Shown here: positions 11,186 to 22,528 of the stretch, in pieces
Layout: every line of letters starts with the position of its first letter
How positions within the stretch are numbered: the stretch's first letter is position 1
NCBI GenBank assembly: GCA_963556195.1
Contig: OY744537.1
Span: 22,293,876 to 22,357,875 of the forward strand
Reading direction: 5' to 3'
Length of the DNA stretch: 64,000 bases
Source: Sepiola atlantica
Lineage: Eukaryota; Mollusca; Cephalopoda; Sepiida; Sepiolidae
Position numbers and translations under genes: made by a program
Notes under the pieces: generated by a model
Seen by the model: the letters and a program-made list of their open reading frames with translations, nothing else
Told to the model about the DNA's origin: nothing
Database searches by the model: none

Positions 11186-11187
11186 AT

Positions 11188-11336
11188 TTGTGGAGGAAGT
11201 TATCACCAAAAAAAGGCATGACGACCACCACACAGTCAAGCACATTTCATGGAAATAAGAATAGAGTAGAGAAAGACTAGCGACGTCTCTTCTGTAAGAA
11301 AGGGGCTGTAAAGAACCGTAGAGATCATTCCCCACT
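11188..11336 (-). mobile_element. Non-LTR retrotransposon fragment, minus strand
   Basis: The minus strand encodes GSLQPLSYRRDVASLSLLYSYFH, typical of the region of non-LTR ORF2 that follows the 'HIWGGA' motif. The same text is found at 12240-12310. The rest of the element is missing, so this is a separate truncated copy next to the larger one. Confidence 0.65.
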
Positions 11337-11339
11337 TGA

Positions 11340-12475
11340 TTGTGAAAGCTATATATAAATGAAAGTAGATGTTTGCGTTTTGCAAAACAAAAATTAAAGT
11401 TTTAAATGATAGTGAATATAACATTAGTTGGGACTATGATGTATGTGATTTATGATAGATAGCATAGTGAGTGGTTATTGTTGACGTGTCAGTCGTGTCT
11501 GTTTACCTTGAGTGTTGACGGCTTACATAACAAACTTGACATGTACGTCAATAAAAATGAAATTAACTTCTATAAATAACAAACTTGACATGTACGTCAA
11601 TAAAAATGAAATTAACTTCTATAAATAAATAAAAGATGCAGTCTTGGTCCTAATTGGAGGGCAGACAATTTTACATTCAATTTTGGGGATATTACATAAA
11701 CATCTTATTTACTCGGATGAATTCATCAAAATCTGTTCTTTTATAAACCCAAGTCCTTTATATATATATATATATATATATATATGGACCCAAAATGAAA
11801 ACCGCTTCAAACTTTAAAGCAGAGAGAAAAGAGCTTTAATTTTTTATTTTTTCAATTTGTTTTCATCAACTATTCACCACTTAGCAAGGCTAAAAACCAC
11901 TCGAGCATAAGGTTCATGAAATTGATAGATTCTCAGTTGAGTGATGAAGAATATTAGGAGAGGATTGAAAATGATGAATGGAATGAACGAAATTATATTA
12001 CTTATGAGGACGGTTGAGGACAAGTATTTGAAGACGACCATGTTGTAGTCTGCAGGGAAGCAGTCCGTGATAATCTGTTCCACAAATGAGAAGTTCTTGA
12101 AAAGAAACTCTGTTCATGGAAATTCCATTTGATGTTAGTCACACGGAGGAAGAAGGGAAAGTTCTTTGCATTTGTGGTAATGAGACAAGTTCTTGCTGTG
12201 AAGGTCTTACAAGGAAAATCCAGAGATGGAAATAACAATAGAGTAGAGAAAGACTAGCGACGTCTCTTCTGTGAGAATGGGGCTGTAGAGAACAGAAGAG
12301 ATATTCCTTAATAGATTGCGAAGTTGATTCTGTACTCTGTCGAGGCAGGAAAGAGTGCTTTGGGCGGCACCTCCCCAGATGTGGCAGCAGTACTCCATCT
12401 TAGGACGTATCCGACTTAAATAGGTAATGAATTTAATGCACAAATAATTATGACATGATGTGAATATTGACATGT
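11340..12475 (-). mobile_element. Jockey/CR1-group non-LTR retrotransposon, 3' part
   Basis: The minus strand from 12475 downward encodes RIRPKMEYCCHIWGGA and CLDRVQNQLRNLLRN, then LTEETSLVFLYS in a shifted frame, then a degraded 'FHEQSFF..LWNRLSR'-type tail to about 11870. Its 3' UTR runs to about 11340. Within the UTR are a 49-bp tandem duplication (11527-11624) and a (TA)n tract (about 11760-11785). Several frameshifts; inactive. Confidence 0.7.
11527..11624. repeat. Tandem duplication, 49 bp x 2
   Basis: ATAACAAACTTGACATGTAC-GTCAATAAAAATGAAATTAACTTCTATA is present twice in a row without visible difference. The homologous 9340-9384 segment has a single diverged copy, so this duplication is specific to this copy and recent. 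Confidence 0.85.
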
Positions 12476-12890
12476 TTTTATTGTGCTTGTTATATTCAGA
12501 ATGTTTCGGAGTTCAATCTTATTTTGCCATATATACATACATATTTTGAATAGTTTTATTTCCCTACCATTTCGTAAGGTTATCTCAATGGCCGAGGGAG
12601 CAAAGATGTTGGATGGAAGTCAAAAGTTGACTTTAGTCCCGTGTTCGAACTCAGCAACCGGTATTATAGCCTTATCTAGCCACACTGATTAGTCTTATTA
12701 AGATGAACCATATATGTATGTGGATAAAGCTAAACTATTTATTATAAAAATATTTAATTGCTTCCTTAAAAGATAAAGCGCTCTGTAAGAAAAACTGAAA
12801 AGCGTTTGGGCTAAACCAATATTGCGTCATTCGCCCGGAACTATGAACACTGTATAGAATCTTAAATAAGTATATTTCCTTTCCATAGGA
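12476..12890. other. Unassigned stretch
   Basis: Short open frames only and no recognised family. Nothing else to report. Confidence 0.4.
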
Positions 12891-12894
12891 TTAT

Positions 12895-13640
12895 CTCAAC
12901 TGTTCTACATCTAGAAACCCAAGAACTGTCATCCATTCTTTCAACGTGGCCATACCATCAAAGTCTCCTGTTCTGCACACGTCTCCCTATACTTTCGAGA
13001 TTTAATCTTCCTCTGAGGTACTCAGAACTAAGCTTCTCTTTAAAACTCACATTACATATCCATAATATCATTCTCTCCATACAATACATGTCCTAAACCC
13101 TCATTGGCCAAGTTTAATTTCCATACATCACACTGCATACACATGCCTGATAGACAGTGATAACGCTCTGCTGGTTAGTAATGGCAGAAGTTCCCTGAAC
13201 TTTAATCCATCCACTCCTAATTCTTGCAATAACCCCAGCACCTGCTCCACCCTGTGCTCCAATGGTATCATTAAAGTAATACAACTTCCACAACCTCAAT
13301 AGCTTCGCCATCCAGATATACTTTCTCCTCATCTGAGTTTTTATCATTGAATTGCACCCGACTCCCTTTCCACAAACTGAGCAGGGGAAAATTTTCTTCT
13401 TTTGGGGAGATTTCCACCACTACAACCACTGATCATCACTTTTGTCTTGGCAACATTTACTCTCAGACTTTTACTTTCCATAGCATTTCTCCAAGTCTTT
13501 AACTTAACAAATAGATCTTCCATTGTTTCACAGGCAAGTACTAAATCATCAGCATACAGCATCTCTTCCCAACAACCCATAAGAAACTCCCTGGACAATG
13601 CTTCAAAAACACAAATGAAAAGCAACAGTACAGAACCCTG
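12895..13640 (-). mobile_element. RTE-like LINE, reverse-transcriptase fragment
   Basis: The minus strand encodes the catalytic YADD box within EMLYADDLVLACETMEDL, then NAMESKSLRVNVAKTKVMISG, followed in another frame by NDTIGAQGGAGAGVIARIRS and finally a degraded ending with Met/Arg/Cys motifs near 12990-13100. The order is that of an RTE-like ORF from RT palm to C-terminus. Frameshifts separate the pieces. Related copies lie at 9385-9808 and 20585-23060 on the other strand. Confidence 0.8.
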
Positions 13641-13644
13641 ATGT

Positions 13645-14720
13645 AATCATACTTTAACATTAAAGCTGTCACTAAATGTGCTATTAATGCAAAAAGCCAA
13701 AGAAAGAATGCACTCCATAAACTTCAAAACGGCTTTTGACACAGTGTTGCGAAAAGCCCTATAGCAAATATTAAAGGCGATTGGAGTTGATAAAAAAATC
13801 GTAAACATTGTTGAAAATGTATACAAAGACACAGAATGTGCAGTGGTTATTAATGGACATATCACAAATTAGTTTGGAGCAACTGTAGGGGCGTCTCTTA
13901 TCTCCTGGCCTCTTCAAAATTTTCTTGGAACTTGTGATGATGAAAGAACTAAAAAGTCTGCAATTAACACGGGTCCTTAGCAATTAGCTCTCCACTAATA
14001 TTTGTTATACTGATGACACCATGCTCGTTGCCACTGTCTCTAATAAGTTGAAGCTCTCTATTTCTGAGCTTGAAGCTTTTTGCAAGAAATGGGGGATGAA
14101 AGTGAACCCAGGCAAATGCAAAATCTTCTGGAGTTGTTAATAGACAACAAAACGGTTAAAAAAAACCCAAAGATTTTGTGTTTCTTGGCTCAGTGGTTCC
14201 AGGACCCTTATTAGCAGAAGAATAGGAATAGTAACTTCTGCATTTTGGATGTCTAAAAAAGAAAGATATCTAGCAGGAAGTTAAGACTTTACTATACATT
14301 GATAGTTCCTATTGATGTATATGGAAATGAAACATGGACTTTACTGGCACAGCATGAGAGGAAGTTCAATGTCTTTGAAATGAAATGTTTAAGAACTATA
14401 CTTGGAGTAACTTTGCAAGATAGACGAAGAAACGCAGGTATCAGAAATAGGTTTAATATTAACAGATCCATTAACAATGTTATTCCAAAGAAAATAATAA
14501 CATGGTTTGGAAATGTAAAGAAATCATATCAAGATTTAATTGAAGAAAAATCAAACGACGGCCACCAAAGACATAGGATGACCAAATAAGGGTTGAGACT
14601 GGCATGCCACTCCTGCCAGCTAAAAGACTGGCCCAAGACCGTCAGAAAAAGCCAAATGTTGTTCTCAAGCATGTAGCGAAGCTCCCTAGAGTCTGCACAT
14701 GAGACAAGTAAGTCAAATTA
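13645..14720 (+). mobile_element. LINE reverse-transcriptase fragment, different family
   Basis: Plus-strand frames give FKTAFDTVLRKAL, GVDKKIVNIVENVYKDTECA, then the mutated catalytic box YTDDTMLVATV (Y-A-D-D has become Y-T-D-D) and CKKWGMKVNPGKCKIF. Further on come YGNETWTLLAQHERKFNVFE and MKCLRTILGVTLQDRRRNAG. This is an intact order of RT motifs with many frameshifts. The family differs from the adjacent minus-strand RTE fragment, so two elements abut near 13640. Confidence 0.75.
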
Positions 14721-15062
14721 TGATAAACAAATGAGCCATTTTAATAGTTTGTTAATAGTTGAAAACCAAATGTAAAAAAAAGAGGATTGAAAGAATTTGA
14801 AAGTAATTTTGAAGCCTTTGAACAGTCGATTGGAAAGTCATTTAAACTAGCTTTAAAATGTTTAGCAAATCTCCATGTATTAAAAGATAGAAAGTTTTGG
14901 AAGCTAGTTTACATACAATCATTTTATAAACATAGATTATAATAGTGACTTAAACTTTAGTTACGGTTTTAACAATTTGGTTCAATTAATAATTTAATGA
15001 CCAAACAATACTGGAATGTAATATGGTTAGAAAAATAGAAATACAAAGATTCAGCTAGTGTG

Positions 15063-15115
<53 letters not shown>

Positions 15116-15680
15116 AAATGTGAGTTAATCAACGTTTGTTTCCCTAAGGCTGTTTTCCGATATACTTTAATAACACAAAATACATGTTAAAATATACTTT
15201 AGTTCTCGGATTGAGTAAGGTTTGAACAAATTGTGCTAATTAGCCATAATTTATAATTAACTGAACAATTCACCCCTATCTCTTATCTATTTCTCCCCCA
15301 CTATGTTGATTCAACCACTCTAATATTTCTTAATGTCTCTCTAAGCATTTAGAAAGACTCCTTCTTTCATCATGGCCATCTAATTTACAATCATGCTAAG
15401 GAAACGAAAGGCTTCATGTTACAAGTATTGGTTTTGAGATACTAAATCTGAAACTTAAAACTGATTGTATATCCTCGTTTCAAATAAGACAATTAGAATA
15501 CCCCCCCCCCCCCCCGATATATTCCCAACAGAAGTTGGACTCTGGTGGGTGGCAGAGTACAGAACCAGTGAATAATTTTTTTTTTAATGGAATTGGTGGT
15601 CAATCACCTAGAGATGATCACAATAAAAAATATTGATACTCATCAACTCACTGGGTTGGTGTCAGGAAGGAATAAAATTT
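14721..15680. other. Non-coding stretch with (TA)n(CA)n and poly-C
   Basis: Contains a (TA)n-(CA)n tract at about 15068-15114, a C-run at 15501-15516 and, at about 15590-15665, copy B of the interspersed repeat at 2640-2830 in inverted orientation. Near 15115-15250 it resembles 5535-5700 (GAGTTAATCAACRTTT, TACATGYTAA, AATTAACT), another old repeat pair. No coding sequence. Confidence 0.45.
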
Positions 15681-15689
15681 TTGCTCCAA

Positions 15690-18425
15690 TTATGTAGAAG
15701 AGGCAGAATTGGCAATACCAAATTTTAGATTAATACGGGAAGATAGGAAAAATAATACAAAGTTTGGGGGATCTGCTATTTATGTACATAATGCGTTAAA
15801 GGCTTCTAGATTGGATTGGTTTGATAAAACTGAATCTTTGGCATTAAGAATAATCGATGCTAATACCAGAATTTTCATCGTAGTATATATGTACAGATCT
15901 CTGAATTTGTCCATAGAGGAAGATTATAGATTAAAAGAACAAATGAGTGAGATACGATTTACGTCAGAAGAATCTGAAGATATTATAATGGTCGGAGATT
16001 TCAATTTGCCAAATGTAAATTGGGCAACGGGTTTAGTTGTGTCTCCTATGAAAGCAATTAGTAAACATTTTAAAATGCAGAACGAATATTTGGAGTTATT
16101 TACAACAAACGGTGTACATAAAAAAGGTTCGATACATTTAAAAAGTAATTACAGACCAGTTTCTCTAACATGCATTTTGTGTAAGGTATTTGAAACAATA
16201 ATTAGAAATAACCAGGGCTTTACGCGCTCCACTACTTTTGGAGCTGCTCCCGCTCCTGCTCCAACGCCCAAAATTGGAACTGGCTCCTCTCACGCTCCCC
16301 ATTTTCAAAAAGGAGCCGCTCCTGCTCCAACTCCTATAAAAAAGGAGCGGCTCTTTTTCAGCTTACCTCCCTTATCTAGAGTGCTAATTTTCGGAGTTTT
16401 TATTCAACAGAAAGATAGCAGTGTACATTTTAAAAGGGCCTTAGTAATTATCTCAGGTCAGCTAGTAAACATTTTGAATTCTCTCTCTCGCCCCCGTCCC
16501 GACCTGCACTCAGATGGTGTCAAAATCGTTTGTACCCCTAACTCAAATGTTTAATCTTTCCAAAGAAATAGAACGCTCAAGTCACTGACTGCAATAAAAA
16601 CTTTAATGACACCTTTGATCTGTTTCATCGCTTCATAGCAAGTCGACAGGGTTGGGGGGGGGGGGGGTAACGAATAAAACAATAAATTAAAAAAGATTGT
16701 TAAAACATTACAATTAAATCGTCTTCCGCCTGAGCCCCCTCACTCTCTCTACCAGAGATATAATTTTAAAAAATAATTCAGAGTAAACTCTGAGACTTTC
16801 TTTACTTTTCCTTTATATTGCTGAATAAAAAACTAATGTTTAAAAAAAAATCAAATAATTTTGGAGCGAAGAGCGCGGAGCGATAAAACCACCGCTCTTT
16901 AGTCCCAAATGGAGTTGCTCCCGCTCAACTCTCGCTGAATATAAAATGAGCCCTCCTCTCCTTCGCTCCAGCAAAAAGGAGTGTGCTCCTGGAGCGCCCT
17001 CCTTTTTGGAGGGCTCCGTAAAGCCCTGGAAATAACATATAAAATTTTATAAAGGATGATATAAATTGTAACCAACATGGCTTTGTCCATGGTAAATCAA
17101 CATTATCTAATATTTTGGAAAGTATTGACATTATAAATGAATATTTGATGGAGGAGGATAGTGCAGATATCATATATTTGGATTTTAGCAAGGCATTTGA
17201 TACGGTATCTCATTATCGTTTACTAGTGAAAATGAAAAATGTCGGTATTACTGACAAAATGGTAAATATTGTGAGGGAGTTTTTGAACGATAGAACTATG
17301 AAGGTAAAGGTTGGTAACAATTATTCTGAATCACAGTACATACCCTCCGGTGTTCCGCAGGGTTCAGTATTGGGTCCTTTGTTGTTTTTGATGTTCATAA
17401 ATGACTTACCTAATAATATAAATTCAGAAATAGAACTGTTTGCTGATGATGTTGAACTACTTGTGAGACCTTTATGAAAGGAAATAACAGATGGATCTAA
17501 ATAAATTATTATATTGGGAGGACATTTGCAAATGTAGATTTAATCTAGACAAATGTAAAGTATTACATGTAGGATCCAGAAATGCGGGAGTTGAATTTGT
17601 ACTAAACAACAGAGAAATCAAAGAAGTAGATGGAGAGTGTGATTTGAGAGTGTGATTTGAGAGTGGGGTTTGATAATACATTTAGGGCAAATAATCATAT
17701 TTTGACCATTGTATTGAGGACAAATAGAATGATCGGGTGGATGGTTAGGAATATTATTTCGAGGGAGACAAATCTTGTGTTTAGGATATATAAAGCTCTA
17801 ATAAGACCTCATATAGAATACTGCACCCAGGCCTGGGATCCAGCGACTAGACATGGAAAGTAGAATGTAATATTGAAACTGGAAGATGTACAAAGAAGGA
17901 TGACAAAACTAATAAGTAAAGTAAAGAGTGCAGTTACAGGGAGAGATTGGACAAATTGGGATTGACTACTTTGCTTGAGAGAAGAATGAGAGGTGACATG
18001 ATTGAGACTTTCAAGATAATTAATGGCATTTCTAACTATGGTGGGCATTTTTTTTTTTGTATTTCTCCTAGATCTAGAAGGTTATTGTCAAGGCAGTTTT
18101 CAAAAACTAGATCTGTTAACCAGTTAAGTTTTTTTGCTCACAGAGTAATATGTTTTTGGAATAAGTTGCCAGATCGGATTAAGAACAGCAATAACGTGGA
18201 TCAGTTTAAGATGAGGTTGGATGAATTCAGAGAAAGTGGTAGGAGGGAGAAATTGAGGGGGCACTTTTGGGAGTTGTCAAATGAAATATTTGACAGAATT
18301 TAATCTTGATATCGATACTGTACTAAAAGTTAAATTTTTTTATTTTATTAACAGTTGAATTGAGAAGATAGTTAAAGGGGAGATGCCCAAGAAGGCATAA
18401 AAAACAAATAATAATAATAATTAAT
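15690..18425 (+). mobile_element. CR1-like non-LTR retrotransposon, split by a hAT insertion
   Basis: The left half (to 16212) encodes an endonuclease part with the IIMVGDFNLPNVNW motif, then jumps by an internal deletion to the start of the RT (NYRPVSLTCILCKVFETII). The right half (from 17029) continues with QHGFVHGKSTLSNILE, YLDFSKAFDTVSHYRLLVKM, SGVPQGSVLGPLLF and the catalytic LFADD box near 17437. It ends in FWNKLPDRIKN, WELSNEIFDRI, a stop and an (AAT)n-like tail. Stops after the catalytic box and in the thumb region show it is dead. The two halves flank an 816-bp transposon with an exact 8-bp target duplication. Confidence 0.85.
16213..17028. mobile_element. hAT-like non-autonomous DNA transposon
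   Basis: The left end CAGGGCTTTACGCGCTCC and the right end GGGCTCCGTAAAGCCCTG are inverted repeats. They are flanked by an exact 8-bp target duplication, GAAATAAC, at 16205-16212 and 17029-17036. An 8-bp duplication with CAGGG ends is the hallmark of the hAT superfamily. The ends are followed by arrays of GCTCC/GGAGC words, likely subterminal repeats. No transposase is encoded; the Ala/Pro-rich open frame across it is an artefact of those GC words. A related 239-bp copy sits at 58991-59229. Confidence 0.9.
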
Positions 18426-18724
18426 GTAATCTTGTAATCTTCCAAAATAAATTTGTGAAACTTCCGACTGTGTAGTTTAAATATTGGAAGCTTACAAAGG
18501 TCAGGGGAGATTACAGAGTTTCTTGAGATATATTGAACTATGTTGTGTCCACAAAAACACAATGGAGAGGTAAATCTGTCAGAATGATTGTGGGAAAGAA
18601 TACAAGACATAAATTGTTTGGGATCAGAAACGAAAAGGAAACAAGTGGTGTTAGTATTTTTATTGCTAGGAAATGGAAGATAAAGTGATTGAAGTTGATC
18701 ATGTAAGTGATTGAATCCCTGAAA

Positions 18725-20567
18725 TTCAAGAGAAAATTTTCACAGCAATATCTGTTTATGGGCCTGATCTTATCGCTTTTAAAGAAATAAAGAAATGCTC
18801 TGTTGAGCTGACCCTTGTTCTCTCCAAACTCTACAACAAATGCCTTGCTTCCCTGATAACTGGAAAATTGCCTGTGGTACCAGTATTCAAGAATTCTGAT
18901 GAAAGAACTGACTTGCTAAATTATCGCACCATTAGTGCCCTCCCGCTCTTTGCTAAAATCTATGAATCATTACTCAATCTAGCGATAGTCCACCACTTCG
19001 TTAATTCTAAACTTCTTTCTGACCATTAGTATGGATTTAGACAAGCATTTTCTACTGCGGATATCCTCACGGTCATCTTTGAACGCATATACCATACACT
19101 GGACAAGGCAGATGAAGCTAGGACGGTAACACTTGATATATCTAAAGCATTCGTCAAGGTCTAGCATGAAAGTCTTCTAATAAAAATCATTTTGCATGGT
19201 ATTACTGGATGAACATTTAATATAATTAGATCCTTCCTCACCAAAAGAAAGATCCAGGTTGTCCTCGATGGTGGTACATTTCTAAAACTATATATTAATG
19301 CGGGTGTACCCTTAGAGGTCCATCCTTGGACCTTTATTATTCCTGATTTTCATTAACGACCTCCCTGATGAAATTGTGTTAAAGATGGGTATATTTGCTG
19401 ATGACATTACTCTCTATTCTCGACATGTGGGTTAAACAAATGCACACATATCCAAGGTAATGGCTAAATTCTCAGAAAACGACCTCAAGTCTGTAGTTGA
19501 ATGGGGTCATAAATGGATGGTAATATTTAATACTACTAAACAATAAGAAACCTTTTAAACCATCGATTGCCATGGCTAATAGCATCCTACCATTGTTAAA
19601 GATTCAAACTCCTCGGCCCAGCATTTACAAGTAACATTAATTGAAACAAATACATAGAAGATACTGCCAAGGCTGCTGCAAGGAAAGTAGGCTCCCTTTA
19701 CCATGCTAGAAAAATTCTCTCACCTACCAGTATCCTATATCTCTACAAATCCCCCATCCGCCCATGCATAGAGTATTGTTGTCACATCTGGGCTGGTGCA
19801 CCAAAGTCTCTCCTCCTTAGACAGGGTCCAAAAAGAGTCTAATTTAATAGGCTCCACACTGTCCACCACACTCCAGCCCCATTGCTGCATCCCTGTACTT
19901 GTTTTACAAGTACTTCAATGACATTTATTCTGACAAACTTGCTGCTCTGGTGCCCCTCGACAATCAGCAAAATCCCACCCCTTCACTATGGAAGTCCTCA
20001 GATGCTGGAAGGTTTACTACTCTAATAGCTTCTTGGCCTTTTGGCTAAGATCAAAGTGTAGTATCTGTTCCGATGGATACTGCACCCCATAGACTGGTAT
20101 TGTCTTGGCCTTTGGGTCTTGATTTACGCCGGTCTATGGGTCTGTTCTGTGCAGTTCTAGGAGGTCCACCCTCCCAGGCTTCGCCTCCCCTCTTTGGCGA
20201 GGAGTAAGTTTATTGCTTACTTCCTGAGGCGCCCCTACCGGGGAATGCTGACTGGCTGCCCAGGCAATTTTTAAACCCACTTTCCCGACCCGACCTTGGG
20301 TCACATCTTACTTGTGGGAGTAAGATAAAAACTGGCCTTGTGCCTAACTCCTGGAGAGGAGTAAATCAATACTCTAATAGCTTCTTTCCTTGAGCTGCCA
20401 GCCTTTGGAACTCCCTCTCTGACTGTATCAACATGCAGAAATTTAAATGTAAACAAACATCTCGCTGCACAATTCCTCACTTAGAAATCTGACCACTAAT
20501 TCTCAGTAGTCCCTTACATCTCAGTGGTCAATATGCCTTGCTTGGGGGTGAAAAAAAAAAAAAAAGA
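18725..20567 (+). mobile_element. CR1/Jockey-group LINE, 5'-truncated, carrying a SINE
   Basis: Broken plus-strand frames give, in order, VPVFKNSDERTDLLNYRTIS, YGFRQAFSTADILTVIFERI, TLDISKAFVKV, GPLLFLIFINDLPDEI, the catalytic box in GIFADDITLYSRHV (about 19390-19430), and CRYHA/RVQ-type text further on. Near the end is SAKSHPFTMEVLRCWKVYYSNSF, where the U2-headed SINE is inserted. The 3' end GCCTTGCTTGGGGGTG and a poly(A) close it (about 20552-20566). Many stops and frameshifts. Confidence 0.8.
20018..20386 (+). mobile_element. U2 snRNA-headed SINE, copy 2 (with target duplication)
   Basis: The SINE proper is 20035-20369, flanked by an exact 17-bp direct repeat TACTCTAATAGCTTCTT (20018-20034 and 20370-20386). 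The head GGCCTTTTGGCTAAGATC-AAAGTGTAGTATCTGTTC is almost identical to the 5' part of U2 snRNA, with one extra A, and holds the branch-recognition GTAGTA. The body has the CCATAGACTGG/CCGGTCTATGG stem, GGGAGG-type hairpins and the tail GGAGTAAATCAA. Short subfamily. The best-preserved reference copy in the window. Confidence 0.88.
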
Positions 20568-21016
20568 AAGAAAATGGAGAAAAGGTTGTTTAATGAATAA
20601 GGATATATATCTGGTGGTAAAGAAAAAGCAATCTACAAAGCCAAGATGGAGGATGTGCAATCCAGGATTCCAGATCTACTACAAAGGGATGATCAAAAGA
20701 ATGGAGTATTCAGGATAGCTAAACAGATGACAAAGACAAATATGGATATTGTTAGAGAGAAGTGCATTCGAAATGACAATGGAGTGCTAGCAACAAATGA
20801 ACAGAACAAGCCGGATGTTTGGAAATGCTATTATGAGAGATTGTTGAATACCGGGTTTTCATGGGGTAGAAAATCTAGAAGTTGCACAAGCAGTATCTGT
20901 ACCAGCCATAAGAATTGAGAAAGAAATTGTATGGGAAGCTGAATAAGATAAAGTAGAGTAAGGCTGTAGGACTCTCAGGTGTTGCTAGAAAAATATTAAA
21001 GGCTGCAGGTGAAACA

Positions 21017-21384
21017 GGCAATCAACTTCCTCCAATAAGTCATTCTCATGAGACATCTGCACAAGCTGGGTCATTCCTTCTGCCATCGACCCTGAGAGTT
21101 CATCTACGAAGCAATTGTTCCAGCCATTAACCCTTTGATGAGCGGTGACTAGTTTAAAAAAAAAAAAAAAAAGTTACCCTAACAGAGTTGGAAAAATCTG
21201 ACTGACCTTGAACCCAACCTGGGCTCTCATGTCAACAGAATTTGCTGTTGGAACAGTAAGATCATTCAATCGTTGACTTCAAATCTTCAGGCTTGGTTGG
21301 CTTTCGTGAAAGAAGCAGTGGCGAGGATGGACGAAGCTGGCTTGACCCATCCCAGATGAATGCTGTTTAAAATACAAGTAACTA
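21017..21384. mobile_element. Unclassified 368-bp insertion in the RTE element
   Basis: It is flanked by an 8-bp direct repeat GTGAAACA (21009-21016 and 21385-21392), and the RTE coding text stops and resumes at these points. The ends are not inverted repeats (GGCAATCAAC... and ...AAGTAACTA), and an A-run of about 17 lies inside at 21155-21171. It may be two nested retroposons or an end-degraded DNA element. Confidence 0.45.
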
Positions 21385-22097
21385 GTGAAACATTGAGCTG
21401 ATCACTGACCTAACAAATCAGATCATAAAAGAGGTTACAAAATTGTAAACTGTTACAAGTTCAAGTAGGAGCTCTGGATTGAGGTAATTACAGAGGCTGA
21501 AAGGTGATGGATCAGGCCCTCAAAGTTGTTTGAGAGAATAATTGAGGAGCAAATAAGCCAGAAAAAAAAAAAAAAAAAAAAAAAACATAAAATTCAGTGT
21601 TTTATGCCTGAGCGAATTACCACTGATGCCAGAGACATATTTTTGTAAAAAGAATAACCTGTATTTTGCTTTGTGGATTTGGAGAAAGCAGAGATGTCTG
21701 GTAAGATTTGCATGAATTAGGGACAAGCGAGTTTAAATCTGAACAGTATAGCAAGTAGATGTAGTTGGTGAAGGCTGTTCAAACAATGTACAGAAATGCT
21801 CAAAGTTGTGTTAAAATTTACACATAGTAATAGCTTTAATCTTCAGTTGGAAGAACAGGAGGGATCTGTAGTCTGTTGCTTTCCATTTGTGTCTTAGAAA
21901 TGTAGTCCATCTGGAAGAGACGCTTCATGCTGATTATTTAGTGTTTGTCAGATCTCCATGTTAAGTTAAAGATTTGGAGGAATGCTACGGAAAAACCCAA
22001 AGTGATGATCAGTAGTTATAGTGTTGGAAAGCCGCCAGAAAGAGGAAAGTTCCACTGCTCAGTTTGTGGAAAGAGAGTTGGGTGCAACTCTAGTTTT

Positions 22098-22528
22098 GGT
22101 GCTTGTGCATATCAACCCTGACATTGAAATATTTAAAGAATGTATAAACTTTGTCCTTACGTGTTAGCTGAAAAGATTGTGCAGAAAAAATTACGCAAAT
22201 TCATCCAGTAGTTATTAAATTATAAGAAAAAGAAAGAAAAAAATGATTTTACGTACATTGACATTTTTGTAAACAATGGAGACCCCAAACCCCGAAATTG
22301 TGAAAATATGAGTTATCGTCCTTGACCACTAGAAAATCTAAGATCTACCGAGTGATAAAATCGTTTTTTTATTTATAATTAATTAAATACTGGATGAATT
22401 TGCATAATTTTTGGTGTAGTCTTTTTTTCATCTACCACGTAAGTACATAACAAAGTTCATACATTTCTTTAGCTATTTTATTTTTAAGGGCGGTCTAACA
22501 TGTCGGGGTTTGATATGCACAAGCACCC
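22098..22528. mobile_element. MITE-like element with about 27-bp inverted ends
   Basis: The left end GGTGCTTGTGCATATCAACC-CTGACAT is inverted at the right end (ATGTCGGGGTTTGATATGCA-CAAGCACC) with few mismatches. It interrupts the RTE ORF between its RT part and its cysteine-rich part. The interior has no ORF. The ends resemble those of the 131-bp element at 35499-35629, so both probably belong to one family. No clean target duplication is seen; AGTTTT/AATTTT flanks are possible. Confidence 0.65.

Noticed and set aside
15709..16554. Plus-strand ORF of 281 codons as one gene
   Set aside because: It fuses a CR1-like endonuclease fragment with non-coding hAT-like transposon DNA beyond 16212.
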